A DNA stretch of 64,000 bases from Sphingomonas sp. J315 (GCF_024666595.1 NZ_CP088296.1:1984001-2048000), one strand, 5' to 3'; counted from the stretch's first letter, positions 48,982 to 60,147 are shown. Notes: generated from the letters alone by a model not told the origin. Program-made: numbers and translations.

Positions 48982-50103
48982 TCAGGCGAGCAGACGCTCG
49001 TTCACTACCTTGCCATCCTTGGTCAGCCGGATCGCGTCGCCGATCTCTTCATCGAGCACCGGCTTGCCAGATTCCTTGTCCCAGAAGGCCGAGAGAAAGT
49101 TGTAGAGGTTGCGCGCGAACAGCGCCGAGGCATCGCTCGCCAGCCGTGAGGACACGTTGCGGTGGCCGACGATCTTGACGCCGTGGCGCTCAACCACCTC
49201 ACCCGCGACCGCGCCCTCGACATTGCCGCCGGCTTCGACCGCTAGGTCGACGATGACGCTGCCCGGCCGCATCGACGCGATCTGTGCGTCGGTGATGAGG
49301 CGCGGGGCCGGGCGGCCCGGGATCAGCGCAGTGGTGATGACGATGTCCTGCTTGGCGATGTGCGACGAGACCAGCTCGGCCTGCGCCGCCTTGTATTCGT
49401 CGCTCATCTCGGTGGCGTAACCGCCCGAGCCTTCGCCCTCGATCCCCGCGACATTTTCGACGAAGATCGGCTTGGCGCCGAGCGACTGGATCTGTTCCTT
49501 GGTGGCCGAGCGCACATCGGTTGCCGACACCTGCGCGCCGAGGCGGCGGGCGGTGGCGATCGCCTGAAGCCCGGCGACGCCGACGCCCATGACGAACACC
49601 TTGGCCGCGGACACGGTGCCTGCAGCCGTCATCATCATCGGGAAGATGCGGCCATATTCGGACGCGGCGTCGAGCACTGCCTTGTATCCCGCGAGGTTCG
49701 ACTGGGAGGAGAGGATGTCCATCGACTGCGCGCGTGTAATGCGCGGCATGAACTCCATCGCCAGCGCCTCGATCCCCAGCGCCGCATAAGCATCGACGCG
49801 GGCGCGCTCACCGAACGGGTTGAGGCCAGCCGCCAGCCAAGCACCGGGCTTGATCCCCGCCAGCGTCGCTGGATCGGGACCCTGCACGCCCAGCACGATA
49901 TCGGCATCGGCCAGCACCTGCGCGCGTGAACCGATGGTCGCGCCCGCAGCTTCGAAGCTTGCATCGGATAGGAAACCGGTGTCACCCGCCCCGAGTTCGA
50001 CTGCGACAGCAGCACCCAGCGAGACGAATTTCTTGACGGTTTCCGGCGTCGCGGAGACCCGCCGCTCACCGGCGGCGGTCTCCTTGAGGACCGCGATCTT
50101 CAC
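48982..50103 (-). CDS. pntAA: NAD(P) transhydrogenase subunit alpha part 1
   Basis: 373 residues from GTG at 50103. Soluble NAD(H)-binding domain I: KETAAGERRVSATPETVKKF at the start, VFVMGVGVAGLQAIATARRLGA for NAD binding, and IVDLAVEAGGNVEGA. Belongs with pntAB and pntB in a three-subunit proton-translocating transhydrogenase. One base separates it from the oxidase subunit IV gene upstream. Confidence 0.95.
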   Translation of the reverse strand: MKIAVLKETAAGERRVSATPETVKKFVSLGAAVAVELGAGDTGFLSDASFEAAGATIGSRAQVLADADIVLGVQGPDPATLAGIKPGAWLAAGLNPFGERARVDAYAALGIEALAMEFMPRITRAQSMDILSSQSNLAGYKAVLDAASEYGRIFPMMMTAAGTVSAAKVFVMGVGVAGLQAIATARRLGAQVSATDVRSATKEQIQSLGAKPIFVENVAGIEGEGSGGYATEMSDEYKAAQAELVSSHIAKQDIVITTALIPGRPAPRLITDAQIASMRPGSVIVDLAVEAGGNVEGAVAGEVVERHGVKIVGHRNVSSRLASDASALFARNLYNFLSAFWDKESGKPVLDEEIGDAIRLTKDGKVVNERLLA

Positions 50104-50104
50104 G

Positions 50105-50227
50105 TCAGGCGATCAGCCAGACGACGATCGCGGCGAGGATCACGGAAATGATCGTGCCGACCTTCAACAGGCGCATGAACCCGCCATAGGTCGCTTCATG
50201 TGCCTTCATGTCACCGCTCTGGGCCAT
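50105..50227 (-). CDS. aa3-type cytochrome c oxidase subunit IV (40-residue membrane peptide)
   Basis: 40 residues: a short polar N-terminus (MAQSGDMKAHEATYGGFMRL) and one membrane helix. The HEATYGGF start followed by a single helix matches the bacterial aa3 subunit IV family (PF07835). It packs at the edge of subunits I and III. The gene is far from ctaCDE (30 kb) and starts the pnt operon, one base before pntAA. Easily missed because of its size. Confidence 0.85.
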   Translation of the reverse strand: MAQSGDMKAHEATYGGFMRLLKVGTIISVILAAIVVWLIA

Positions 50228-50388
50228 GCGTCTTCCCCTAAACACGCTTCGTTGCGGCCCGTCTTAGACAGCGCTCGCCCGCCCCTCAACCCCTGTGCGC
50301 TTTAGGCAGCCTTAAGCCCGTCTTTACCCGACCGTTCTATGCTGGGTGACCGAAGTTGGGACAGCCGGGACAGGCGGAGGACGCAAAG

Positions 50389-51820
50389 ATGACGCGCAAC
50401 GGACAGCGCCAGCTGATGCTGATCGACGAGGAACCGGCACAGCGCCGGTTGATCGCGGCCATCGCCGCGCGTCGCGGTTGGCGCACAATCTTTGCCAGCG
50501 ACCATGAGACGGCGGTGGCGACATTGGGCACGCCCGACGGGATGGCGCTCGACGCGATTATCCTCGATCATTGGGCGCCCGATTTCGATGCGGCGTCGCT
50601 GATCGCCGAGCTGCGTCTCAACCGCCCGATGCTCCCGATCCTGCTGCTGACCGCAAATGGCTCGGTCGCGGCGGCGGTCAGCGCGATGCGCGCGGGTGCC
50701 ACCGATTTCCTCGTCAAGCCGCTTGCCGCCGAACGGCTGCTCGCCGCGCTCGACTGTGCGGTCGGGGCCAAGGTTGGGGGCGAATTGCGCCCGCTGACCG
50801 AGAAGATGTCGGCACACCTCGCCTTCGACGAGATCGTCGGGTCCGCGCCGCAATTCCGCGCCGCGCTGGCGATCGCGGCCAAAGCGGCGCGCGCGCGTGT
50901 GCCCGTGCTGATCGAGGGCGAGAGCGGGGTGGGCAAGGAAGTGGTCGCCGAGGCGATCCACGCCGCTTCGCCGCGCCACACCAAGCCGGTTGTGCGCGTC
51001 AATTGCGGCGCGATCCCCGCCAACTTGGTCAGAATCCGAACTGTTCGGCCATGAAAAGGGCGCGTTCACCGGCGCCTTCGAACGCAAGATCGGCCGGTTT
51101 CAGGAGGCCGATGGCGGCACCATCTTCCTCGACGAGATTGGCGAGATGCCGCTGGAAGCACAGGTCAAGCTGCTCCGCGTCGTCCAGTCGGGCGAAGTCC
51201 AGCCGATCGGCGCGCGCCACGCCTCGCAGGTCGATGTCCGCGTCATCGCTGCGACCAACAAGACCTTGCTGACCGAGGTCGAGCAGGGGCGCTTCCGCGA
51301 GGACCTTTATTACCGGCTCAACGTCGTCCAGGTGACGATCCCGCCGCTGCGCGACCGCGCCGGCGATGTCGCGCCGCTCGCCCGCCATCTGCTCGCGCGG
51401 ATCGCGGAGCAGCCGGGGCTGCGGCCGCTCGGCATTACCGACGACGCGCTGGCGTTGCTCGGCGGCTATGACTGGCCGGGCAATGTCCGCCAGCTCCAGA
51501 ACGCTTTGTTCCGCGCGGCGGTGCTGTGCGACGGCGACGCGCTGACCCGCGCCGATTTCCCGCAGATCGCGCAGCTGGCCGGCGGACGTCCTGCGGGTGG
51601 CGCGCAGTCGCATGGCGGCGCGGCGCAGGGGGCTGGGGTCACCTTGTTCAAGCCCGACGGTAATCTGCGCGCGCTAGAGGAGATCGAGGCCGATGTCATC
51701 CGCCTCGCCATCGGCCATTATCGCGGGCGCATGACCGAAGTCGCCCGCCGGCTCGGTATCGGGCGCTCGACGCTCTACCGCAAGCTCGGCGAGCTGGGAA
51801 TCGACCAGAACGCCGCGTAG
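50389..51820 (+). CDS. Sigma-54-dependent response regulator (frameshifted)
   Basis: 476 residues after correction. Receiver domain residues 8-120 with Asp60 in IILDHWAPD, Thr88 and Lys110; AAA+ domain with Walker [11 protein letters not shown] (about 177-184), GAFTGA contact loop, and Walker [13 protein letters not shown]; a Fis-type helix-turn-helix at the end ([20 protein letters not shown]). Activates sigma-54 RNA polymerase on a phosphorylation cue. An extra A at 51031 directly before GAATC shifts the frame; deletion restores [21 protein letters not shown] at 50389 follows GGCGGAGG. No histidine kinase gene is adjacent. Confidence 0.92.
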
Positions 51821-51830
51821 CCTGTTGGGA

Positions 51831-51916
51831 CACGGCACCGGCCCGCTCCCGCACCCGGCCACCCCGACGGTACACTCGGTGGGTAGTCGGGTGGGGGAGC
51901 AGGCCGGTCCCGCACC
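51831..51916. repeat. Diverged inverted repeat, copy 2 of the 13026 family
   Basis: Left half CACCGGCCCGCTCCCGCACC and right half GGGTGGGGGAGCAGGCCGGT match the arms at 13026-13112 with several changes; the 16-base centre differs. It lies between two convergent genes and could end both transcripts. Confidence 0.85.
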
Positions 51917-51929
51917 AAACAAAAGCGCC

Positions 51930-52484
51930 CTAGATCTCGTCGTCCTGGTGGCTTTGCTTGAGCCCCGGCAGCATGCGGTGGAACACCACATCCTCGTCGA
52001 AGAACTGGTGCTTGAGCGCCCCGCCGATATGCGCGGCGATCAGCGCGAGGGTCGCATAGACGACCAGTTCGTGCAGGTCGCCGAACATCGTGCGCAGCTC
52101 GACTGACTTGCCTACCGGCAGGTCGAACCACTGGATTACGCCGAACAACATGCCCGTACCGCGCGTGCCTGCGGATACTGCGGCCCACCCCAGCAGCGGT
52201 ACTGCCAGCAGGAGGACATAGAACGCGATGTGCGTTGCGCGCGACGCGGCGCGTTCCCAGTTCGGCATCGTATCGGGGAAGCGCGGCCAGGGATGGGTGA
52301 CTCGCCACGCGACCCGCACCAATGTCAGCAGCAGCACCGAAATGCCGATCGACTTGTGCCAGACGAACCAGGCGGGGTCGCTGTTCATGGCAATCGCGAT
52401 GATCACGTTCGCCACCAGCAGCCCGGCGATCAGCCAGTGGAGCAGGATCGATATGTTCGAGTAACGGTCATAGGCCTCGCGCAT
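51930..52484 (-). CDS. Cytochrome b561 (YceJ-like)
   Basis: 184 residues, four membrane helices. Likely haem ligands are His in ILLHWLIAGL, FVWHKSIGIS, RATHIAFYVL and GDLHELVVYA, the pattern of bacterial CybB/YceJ proteins that pass electrons from quinol or act on superoxide. ATG at 52484 is chosen because GGGAGGT precedes it; the longer frame adds a poor N-terminus. Divergent from the SDR gene. Confidence 0.88.
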   Translation of the reverse strand: MREAYDRYSNISILLHWLIAGLLVANVIIAIAMNSDPAWFVWHKSIGISVLLLTLVRVAWRVTHPWPRFPDTMPNWERAASRATHIAFYVLLLAVPLLGWAAVSAGTRGTGMLFGVIQWFDLPVGKSVELRTMFGDLHELVVYATLALIAAHIGGALKHQFFDEDVVFHRMLPGLKQSHQDDEI

Positions 52485-52540
52485 CGCTACCTCCCAAACC
52501 AGGTTCGACTCTGTGGTCGTAACCATGGCATGCTACACCC

Positions 52541-53290
52541 ATGAGAGACGGGTTTGAAGGGCGGACTGCGCTGGTGACCGGGGCGGCGTCCGGGATCGGG
52601 ATGGCGGTCGCGCAATATCTGGCGGATGCGGGTGCGGCGCGGCTGATTCTGGTCGATCGTGACGCTGCTGCGCTGGAATCGCTGAGGGTCGCGGGCGAGG
52701 TGATTCGTGTCGCGGGCGATGTTTCCGATGAGTCGCTTTGGGATCGCGTCGATCTTGGCGCGCTCGATCATGCGGTGATCAATGCCGGGGTCGCCGGGGC
52801 GGGGCCGATCGCCTCGCTCGATTTCGCTGAGTGGCGGCGCATCCTGTCGGTCAATCTCGACGGCGCGTTCCTGACACTGCGGGCGGCGATGCGGGCGATG
52901 GAAGGGCGCGGAGGCAGCATCGTGCTGACCGCGTCGGCGGCGGGGATCAAGGCCGAGCCAGGGGTCGCCGCCTATGGCTGCTCGAAAGCTGCGCTGATCC
53001 ACCTCGCCAAGGTCGCGGCGAAGGAGGGGGCGGCTGACGGCATCCGCGTCAACGCCATCGCGCCTGCCGGGGTCGAGACGGCCGTGTGGGATGCCGTGCC
53101 GATGTTCGCGGCGCGTGCGGCGGAAATCGGCCGCGATGCCGCCTTTGCCGAGTTGGCAGCGATGGCGACCCCGCTGGGTCGTTATGCCAAGGCGGAAGAG
53201 GTGGCGGCGCAGATCGGGTTCCTGCTCGGCGACCAAGGTGCGCTGATTACCGGTACGACGTTGCTTGCCGACGGCGGCTACACATTGTGA
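52541..53290 (+). CDS. SDR family oxidoreductase
   Basis: 249 residues. TGAASGIGMA cofactor motif, NAGVAG, catalytic Ser in LTASAAG and Tyr-x3-Lys in YGCSKAA, and the C-terminal ITGTTLLADGGYTL typical of FabG-like enzymes. An acidic residue after the second strand (LVDRD) suggests NAD preference. Substrate unknown. No partner enzyme nearby. Confidence 0.88.
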   Translation: MRDGFEGRTALVTGAASGIGMAVAQYLADAGAARLILVDRDAAALESLRVAGEVIRVAGDVSDESLWDRVDLGALDHAVINAGVAGAGPIASLDFAEWRRILSVNLDGAFLTLRAAMRAMEGRGGSIVLTASAAGIKAEPGVAAYGCSKAALIHLAKVAAKEGAADGIRVNAIAPAGVETAVWDAVPMFAARAAEIGRDAAFAELAAMATPLGRYAKAEEVAAQIGFLLGDQGALITGTTLLADGGYTL

Positions 53291-53329
53291 GGCTGGCGAA
53301 GCGCGCGCTGCTTCCCATATAGTCGGGCG

Positions 53330-53872
53330 ATGCTGCGCTTCCTCGTCTTCGCTGCCGCCTTCCTCGCGCTTGCGGTAATCGCCGTGATGCTGGTCACCGC
53401 TGGTGCGGCGGCCTTTGGCGCGTGGTTCGGCATTCGGCGACTGCGCGCGAAGCTTGATCGCTATCGCCTGCGCCGCGGGCAGGCCGCCGATCCGGGCGAC
53501 CCGCTTGAGGCGGCATGGACGCTGACCGCGACCGAGGCCGACTGGGCGGTCAGCCGCGTCGCGGCGGCACGGACCAGCTGTGCGCGGCTGCTCGCCGTCG
53601 CCGATGGCGATCCGCTGGCGACCGATGCGGTCGACTGGGCGAACGTCATCCGCCGTCGCGTGCCCGATCTGGTCGCCGCCTGCATGGACGAGTGTCGCGA
53701 TGCGACCGCGAGCGAACGCCGCCGCAATCTGGAGGATCTGGTCGACAGCCTCGAAAAGATCGGGGCCGAGGCGGAGCGCCGCCGCGACCGGTTTCGCGAT
53801 ACCCGCCCCAGCGCGTTCAACGTTCAGCGCACCTATGTCGATCAGCGCACGCGGCCCGGGCCGCTGAACTGA
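53330..53872 (+). CDS. Hypothetical membrane-anchored protein
   Basis: 180 residues. One or two hydrophobic segments (about 3-30), then a charged helical cytosolic part: AKLDRYRLRRGQAADPGDPLEAAW, ATEADWAVSRVAAARTSCARLL, RRRNLEDLVDSLEKIGAEAERRRD. Probably an alpha-helical bundle or short coiled coil. No family recognised. Convergent with folP, 3 bases apart. Confidence 0.65.
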   Translation: MLRFLVFAAAFLALAVIAVMLVTAGAAAFGAWFGIRRLRAKLDRYRLRRGQAADPGDPLEAAWTLTATEADWAVSRVAAARTSCARLLAVADGDPLATDAVDWANVIRRRVPDLVAACMDECRDATASERRRNLEDLVDSLEKIGAEAERRRDRFRDTRPSAFNVQRTYVDQRTRPGPLN

Positions 53873-53875
53873 GCG

Positions 53876-54994
53876 TTATCCCGGCTGGCCGACCAGCCCG
53901 TGATCCTTCATGCCGCGCCACACGCGTACCGCCTGCACCGTTTCGGGCACATCATGGACGCGCAACAGCTGGCAGCCCGCCTCCGCCCCTTTCATCGCCA
54001 GCGCCAGTGAGCCGCCCAGCCGCCGTTCGACCGGGGCCTCATGGTCGAGCGCGCCGATCATCCGCTTGCGGCTCGCGCCCAGCATGATCGGCAGGCCCAG
54101 GCCGTGGAACAGCGTCAGGCCGTTCATCAGCGCGAGATTGTCGGCGAGCGACTTGCCGAAACCGATGCCCGGATCGACCAGAATGTTGCTCCGCTGGACC
54201 CCGCCCGCGACCACCGCATCGACCCGCGCCTCAAGCCAGTCGAACACGTCGATCAGCGGGTCGCGATAGCCGCTTCCGCCATGCGGCGACTGCGCGGGGT
54301 CGGGCGAGTGCATTAGGATCACGGGACATGCCGCCCGTGCCACCACATCAATCGCGCGCGGATCATAGGCGAGCGCGGCGACATCGTTGACGATATGTGC
54401 GCCGGCGGCCAGCGCCGCCTCCATCACCGCTGCCTTGCGCGTGTCGATCGAGACGGGGACCCCGGCCTTTGCGAGCCGCTCGATCACCGGGACGACGCGC
54501 TTGATCTCGTCGCCCTCCCACACCGCCTCCGCCCCGGGCCGGGTCGATTCGCCGCCGACATCGACCAAAGACGCGCCAGCGAGCCCCATGTCGAACCCGG
54601 CCTGTGCGATCGCTTCGGGATCGCCGCCATGCTTGCCACCGTCGGAGAAGCTGTCGGGGGTGACGTTGAGGATGCCGGCGACCAAGGGCTGGTCGAGCCG
54701 CAAGGTCCGCTCGCCGGCGCGGATCACCGGACGCGGCGCGGAGATGGCCGTGGCTAGGGTGCGGAGCCGCTCGGCCTGCGTGTCCGGAAGCTGGGTAAGC
54801 AGGGCGGGAAGTTGCTCGACGGGTAGCAGTCGCTGGGCGACCCGGCGGCCGCTCTCGACCGCGATCAGCTCATAGGCGGCGAACCAGCCCAGCCCCCCGG
54901 CGAGCCGCGCGACCTGACCATCGTAACCGATCGGGCTGTCGACCGGCGCGACGGGGCGGAGGTAGAGGCGGGCGGCGGGGGGAATTTCGCTCAT
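53876..54994 (-). CDS. folP: Dihydropteroate synthase
   Basis: 372 residues. The TIM-barrel enzyme joins p-aminobenzoate to the pterin pyrophosphate. Motifs: GILNVTPDSFSDGG, LVDVGGESTRPGAE, VPVSIDTRKAAVMEAAL, and LVDPGIGFGKSLADNL, with ASRKRMIG near the end. It carries an N-terminal extension of about 90 residues before the catalytic domain, as in other sphingomonads. The sulfonamide-binding loop is complete. Confidence 0.95.
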   Translation of the reverse strand: MSEIPPAARLYLRPVAPVDSPIGYDGQVARLAGGLGWFAAYELIAVESGRRVAQRLLPVEQLPALLTQLPDTQAERLRTLATAISAPRPVIRAGERTLRLDQPLVAGILNVTPDSFSDGGKHGGDPEAIAQAGFDMGLAGASLVDVGGESTRPGAEAVWEGDEIKRVVPVIERLAKAGVPVSIDTRKAAVMEAALAAGAHIVNDVAALAYDPRAIDVVARAACPVILMHSPDPAQSPHGGSGYRDPLIDVFDWLEARVDAVVAGGVQRSNILVDPGIGFGKSLADNLALMNGLTLFHGLGLPIMLGASRKRMIGALDHEAPVERRLGGSLALAMKGAEAGCQLLRVHDVPETVQAVRVWRGMKDHGLVGQPG

Positions 54995-55014
54995 CGCGCA
55001 GCCATATCAGCGCG

Positions 55015-55081
55015 CCTGCGAAAGCAGGAGCCCAGAGTTTCAAGGGCAGCGCGTGTGACCCTGGGCTCCTGCTTTCGCAGG
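55015..55081. repeat. Palindromic repeat between folP and ccrM
   Basis: CCTGCGAAAGCAGGAGCCCAG-type arms at 55015-55035 and 55061-55081 are exact complements over 21 bases with a 25-base interior. Each arm contains its own CCTGC/GCAGG hairpin. The core resembles the palindrome at 26594. Confidence 0.88.
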
Positions 55082-55094
55082 AGCGCAATGGGAC

Positions 55095-56436
<1,342 letters not shown>

Positions 56437-56582
56437 CGGCTCGTTGCCATCAGTCATAAATTTACAAAAAAACAGAACTGTCGGGCCGATCTAACGACTT
56501 CGCAACCGCAGCACGGCGCGATTTGGCCGGAAATCGTTGATCAAAGTGAATAGTCATACTCGCAATACAGTGAGGTGACGCA

Positions 56583-58178
56583 ATGACCTATATCGACGAG
56601 ATCGCCCGGGCCGCTGCCCCCATCGATGCGCAGAACGGCCGCTGGAACGGCATCGACGCCGAATCGGTCGCGCGGATGCGGTTGCAGAACCGGTTCCGCA
56701 CGGGGCTCGACATTGCGAAGTACACCGCGGGGATCATGCGCCGCGACATGGCGGCCTATGACGCCGATCCGGCGGCCTACACCCAGTCGCTCGGCTGCTG
56801 GCACGGCTTCATCGCGCAGCAGAAGATGATCGCGATCAAGAAGCATTTCGGCAGCACCAAGCGGCGCTACCTCTATCTCTCCGGCTGGATGGTCGCCGCG
56901 CTGCGCAGCGATTTCGGGCCGCTGCCCGACCAGTCGATGCACGAAAAGACCAGCGTCCCGGCGCTGATCGAGGAACTCTACACCTTCCTCAAACAGGCCG
57001 ATGCCCGCGAGCTGGGGATGATGTTCCGCGATCTCGATGCGGCGCGGGATGCCGGCAATGCGGTCGAGGCGGCGCGAATCCAGAATGCGATCGACAATTA
57101 CGAGACGCATGTCGTGCCGATCATCGCCGATATCGACGCGGGCTTTGGCAATGCCGAGGCGACCTATCTGCTCGCCAAGAAGATGATCGAGGCCGGGGCC
57201 TGCGCGCTCCAGATCGAGAATCAGGTGAGCGACGAGAAGCAGTGCGGGCATCAGGACGGCAAGGTCACCGTGCCGCACGAGGACTTCCTGGCGAAGGTCC
57301 GCGCCTGCCGCTACGCCTTCATGGAACTGGGGGTCGATGACGGGATCATCGTCACGCGGACCGATTCGCTGGGTGCCGGGCTGACCAAGCAGATCGCTTA
57401 CTCCAAGGAGCCGGGCGATCTGGGCGACCAGTATAACGCGTTCCTCGATTGCGAGGAGGTCACCGACCTGTCGGGCGTCAATGGCGATGTCGTCATCAAC
57501 CGCGACGGCAAGCTGATGAAGCCCAAAAGGCTGCCGTCGAACCTGTTCCAGTTCCGCGAGGGGACCGGGGCGGATCGCTGCGTCCTCGATTGCATTACGT
57601 CGCTCCAGAACGGTGCCGACCTGCTGTGGATCGAGACCGAGAAGCCCCATATCGAGCAGATCGCGTCGATGGTGGACCGGATCCGCGAGGTCGTTCCCAA
57701 TGCCAAGCTGGTCTACAACAACTCGCCCAGCTTCAACTGGACGCTCAACTTCCGCCAGCAGGTGTTCGACCGGTGGAGCGAGCAGGGGCTCGACGTTTCG
57801 GCCTATGACCGGGCCAGGCTGATGAGCGTGGAGTATGACGGCACGCCGCTGGCGGAGGAGGCGGACGAGAAGATCCGCACCTTCCAGAAGGACGCGGCGG
57901 CGCGGGCCGGCATCTTCCACCACCTGATCACCTTGCCGACCTATCACACCGCGGCGCTGTCGACCGACAATCTGGCGAAGGAGTATTTCGGCGAGATGGG
58001 GATGCTCGGCTACGTCAAGGGCGTGCAGCGGCAGGAGATCCGGCAGGGCATTGCTTGTGTGAAGCACCAGAACATGTCGGGTTCCGACATCGGCGACGAT
58101 CACAAGGAGTATTTCGCCGGTGAGGCCGCGCTGAAGGCCGGCGGGGTCCACAATACGATGAATCAATTTGCCGCGTAG
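56583..58178 (+). CDS. aceA: Isocitrate lyase
   Basis: 531 residues, the long ICL form. Cleaves isocitrate to succinate and glyoxylate in the glyoxylate shunt. Signature KQCGHQDGK with catalytic Cys221 replaces the KKCGH of the shorter class. Also VPIIADIDAGFGN for Mg binding and NNSPSFNWTLNF. Malate synthase is not in the window. GTGAGGTGACGCA precedes the ATG. A strong terminator follows. Confidence 0.96.
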   Translation: MTYIDEIARAAAPIDAQNGRWNGIDAESVARMRLQNRFRTGLDIAKYTAGIMRRDMAAYDADPAAYTQSLGCWHGFIAQQKMIAIKKHFGSTKRRYLYLSGWMVAALRSDFGPLPDQSMHEKTSVPALIEELYTFLKQADARELGMMFRDLDAARDAGNAVEAARIQNAIDNYETHVVPIIADIDAGFGNAEATYLLAKKMIEAGACALQIENQVSDEKQCGHQDGKVTVPHEDFLAKVRACRYAFMELGVDDGIIVTRTDSLGAGLTKQIAYSKEPGDLGDQYNAFLDCEEVTDLSGVNGDVVINRDGKLMKPKRLPSNLFQFREGTGADRCVLDCITSLQNGADLLWIETEKPHIEQIASMVDRIREVVPNAKLVYNNSPSFNWTLNFRQQVFDRWSEQGLDVSAYDRARLMSVEYDGTPLAEEADEKIRTFQKDAAARAGIFHHLITLPTYHTAALSTDNLAKEYFGEMGMLGYVKGVQRQEIRQGIACVKHQNMSGSDIGDDHKEYFAGEAALKAGGVHNTMNQFAA

Positions 58179-58219
58179 CCGCTGAGGCTCGCGCTCCACA
58201 TTTCCTGGGGAGGAAAGGA

Positions 58220-58257
58220 GGCCCGTCGTCACGCTTTGGCGTGGCGGCGGGCCTTTT
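58220..58257 (+). terminator. Rho-independent terminator after aceA
   Basis: A 15-base stem starting GGCCCGTCGTCACGC at 58220-58234 with loop TTTG and its near-perfect complement at 58239-58253, followed by TTTT. Confidence 0.92.
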
Positions 58258-58290
58258 CCCTCATGTCAAAGAGCGGGGACCTCCGTCCCG

Positions 58291-58725
58291 TCATTCCTCA
58301 AATTCGACCACGACCGACGATGCGCTTTTGCGTGCTTCACCGTGATGGACCGCCTCGATGTTGTTGCCCGCAGGATCGAGCAGGAACGCCGCGTAATAGC
58401 CCGGGTGATAGGGCCGGTTGCCCGGCGCGCCATTGTCGGTGCCGCCGGAGGCGAGGCCGGCCTGATGGAATGCGTCGACCGCTGCCCGATCGGCTGCCTG
58501 AAACCCGATATGGTGGCGGCCGGTAAGCTTGCCGAGCGCCGCCTCGCTATCCGCAGTCGAGACGAACAGTTCGTCCGCCCAGAAATAGTCGTCGCCGCCG
58601 CCACCGATCGGGATGCCGAGCACGCCCAACACGGCGGTATAGAAGCGGCGGCACGCCTCGATATCGGCAACGACGAGGTGGATATGGTCGATCAGGCGGC
58701 CACGATGAAGCTGCTGGGTTTCCAT
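58291..58725 (-). CDS. VOC family (glyoxalase-like) protein
   Basis: 144 residues. Two beta-alpha-beta-beta-beta units; metal-ligand candidates are His in LIDHIHLVVAD, His in GRHHIGFQA, and Glu in NNIEAVHHGE. The family includes lyases, dioxygenases and antibiotic-binding proteins; the activity here is unknown. ATG at 58725 follows AGGAGAG, which itself overlaps the rnhB stop region, so it is likely cotranscribed with rnhB. Confidence 0.85.
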   Translation of the reverse strand: METQQLHRGRLIDHIHLVVADIEACRRFYTAVLGVLGIPIGGGGDDYFWADELFVSTADSEAALGKLTGRHHIGFQAADRAAVDAFHQAGLASGGTDNGAPGNRPYHPGYYAAFLLDPAGNNIEAVHHGEARKSASSVVVEFEE

Positions 58726-58735
58726 CCACACTCTC

Positions 58736-59360
58736 CTAGGCGCACTGAACCACCGGTCCGAAATCCAGTTCCGCCTGTGCCACCGGCGCGAAGCTGCGGC
58801 GGTGGTGGGGGGGTGGGGCCGAGGGTTCTCAGCGCTTCCTGATGGACGCGGGCGGCGTAGCCCTTGTTGCTAGCCCAGCCATAGCCGGGGTGGAGTGTGT
58901 CCAGTTCCGCCATGATGCAGTCGCGGCGGTGCTTGGCGACGATCGAGGCGGCGGCGATCGACAGGCACAGCGCGTCGCCGCCGATGACGGCCTCGCTGGC
59001 GTGGGGCCAGTCGGGACAGCGATTGCCATCGACCAGGACATAGGCGGGGGGCAGGTCGAGCGCGGCGACGGCGCGGGTCATCGCCAGCATGGTTGCCCAG
59101 AGGATGTTGAGCCGGTCGATCTCCTCGACGCTGGCGATACCGATGCCGACGCGGGCGCAGCCGAGGATCGCTTCGCACAGGGCAGCGCGCTTGGCGGCGG
59201 CCAGCGCCTTTGAATCGTCGATCCCGTCGGGGATGCAGGCGGGATCGAGTATGACTGCGGCGGCGACCACCGGCCCGGCGAGCGGGCCGCGACCTGCTTC
59301 GTCCACCCCGGCCACAGGACCTCGGACGGCATGGCGGAGTTCGTAGCTCAAATCAGGCAT
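58736..59360 (-). CDS. rnhB: Ribonuclease HII (frameshifted near the C-terminus)
   Basis: 207 residues after correction. Removes ribonucleotides from DNA. Active-site Asp-Glu in AGVDEAGRGPLAGPV, DDSKAL, and VLVDGNRCPDWPH followed by GGDALCLSIAAASIVAKHRRD. The seven-G run 58807-58813 should be six; corrected, the end reads GPTPHHRRSFAPVAQAELDF and stops at 58736. The ATG at 59360 lies within the thiD 3' end (8-base overlap). rnhB often neighbours ccrM in alphaproteobacteria; here aceA and the VOC gene separate them. Confidence 0.92.
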
Positions 59361-60147
59361 CGTCGTCGTCACCCTCGCCATCGACGATATCGAACGGGAC
59401 CATGCCGAGCGCATGGCCGACCGGGCCATGGCCTTCGCCCAATCCGGGGGCGTTGAGGATGGCGAGGCGGACGAAGCGCACCGCCTGAATGAACGCTTCC
59501 CCGATCGACAGGCCCGAGCCGAGGCCGGTGGCGAGCGCGGCGGCGAAGGTGCAGCCGGTGCCGTGCGTGTCGGGGGTGTCGATCCGCTCGGCCTCGACCT
59601 CCATGACCAGCCGGTCCTTGGGCGCATAGAGCTGGTCGACGATCGTCGGCCCTTCTTTGTGCCCGCCCTTTTCGGCGAGGTGGCAGCCATAGGCGAGCAC
59701 CGCCTGACGCCCGCCGAGTGCGGTGAGTTCGGGGAGGTTGGGGGTCACCACGGATGCGATGGTCATCAGCCGTTCGAACGCGGCGATCGTCTCGGGGTCG
59801 GCGAGCACCGATCCGCTGGTGGCGATCATCACCGGATCGAACACGATCGGGCAGTCGAGCGCCTCCAGCCGATCGGCGACCGCGTTGGCGATCTCGGCCG
59901 ATCCGATCATCCCGATCTTCACCGCGTCACAGCCGATGTCGGAGGTCACCGCGTCGATCTGCGCCAGCACGATCTCGACCGGGACCGGGTGAATGGCGGT
60001 GACGCCGAGCGTGTTCTGCGCGGTGATCGTGGTGATCGCGGTCATGGCATGGCCGCCGAGCATGGTGACGGTGCGGATATCGGCCTGGATGCCCGCCCCG
60101 CCGCCCGAGTCGGACCCGGCAATGATCAGGATGCGGGGGATGCTCAT
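59353..60147 (-). CDS. thiD: Hydroxymethylpyrimidine/phosphomethylpyrimidine kinase
   Basis: 264 residues. Ribokinase-fold enzyme phosphorylating the pyrimidine moiety in thiamine synthesis. ILIIAGSDSGGGAGIQADIRT at the N-terminus, DPVMIATSG, VTPNLPELTALGG and the anion hole DTPDTHGTGCTFAAALATGL. ATG at 60147 matches the family start; the frame stays open upstream but into low-complexity sequence. No TPP riboswitch consensus was seen before it. Confidence 0.94.
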   Translation of the reverse strand: MSIPRILIIAGSDSGGGAGIQADIRTVTMLGGHAMTAITTITAQNTLGVTAIHPVPVEIVLAQIDAVTSDIGCDAVKIGMIGSAEIANAVADRLEALDCPIVFDPVMIATSGSVLADPETIAAFERLMTIASVVTPNLPELTALGGRQAVLAYGCHLAEKGGHKEGPTIVDQLYAPKDRLVMEVEAERIDTPDTHGTGCTFAAALATGLGSGLSIGEAFIQAVRFVRLAILNAPGLGEGHGPVGHALGMVPFDIVDGEGDDDDA

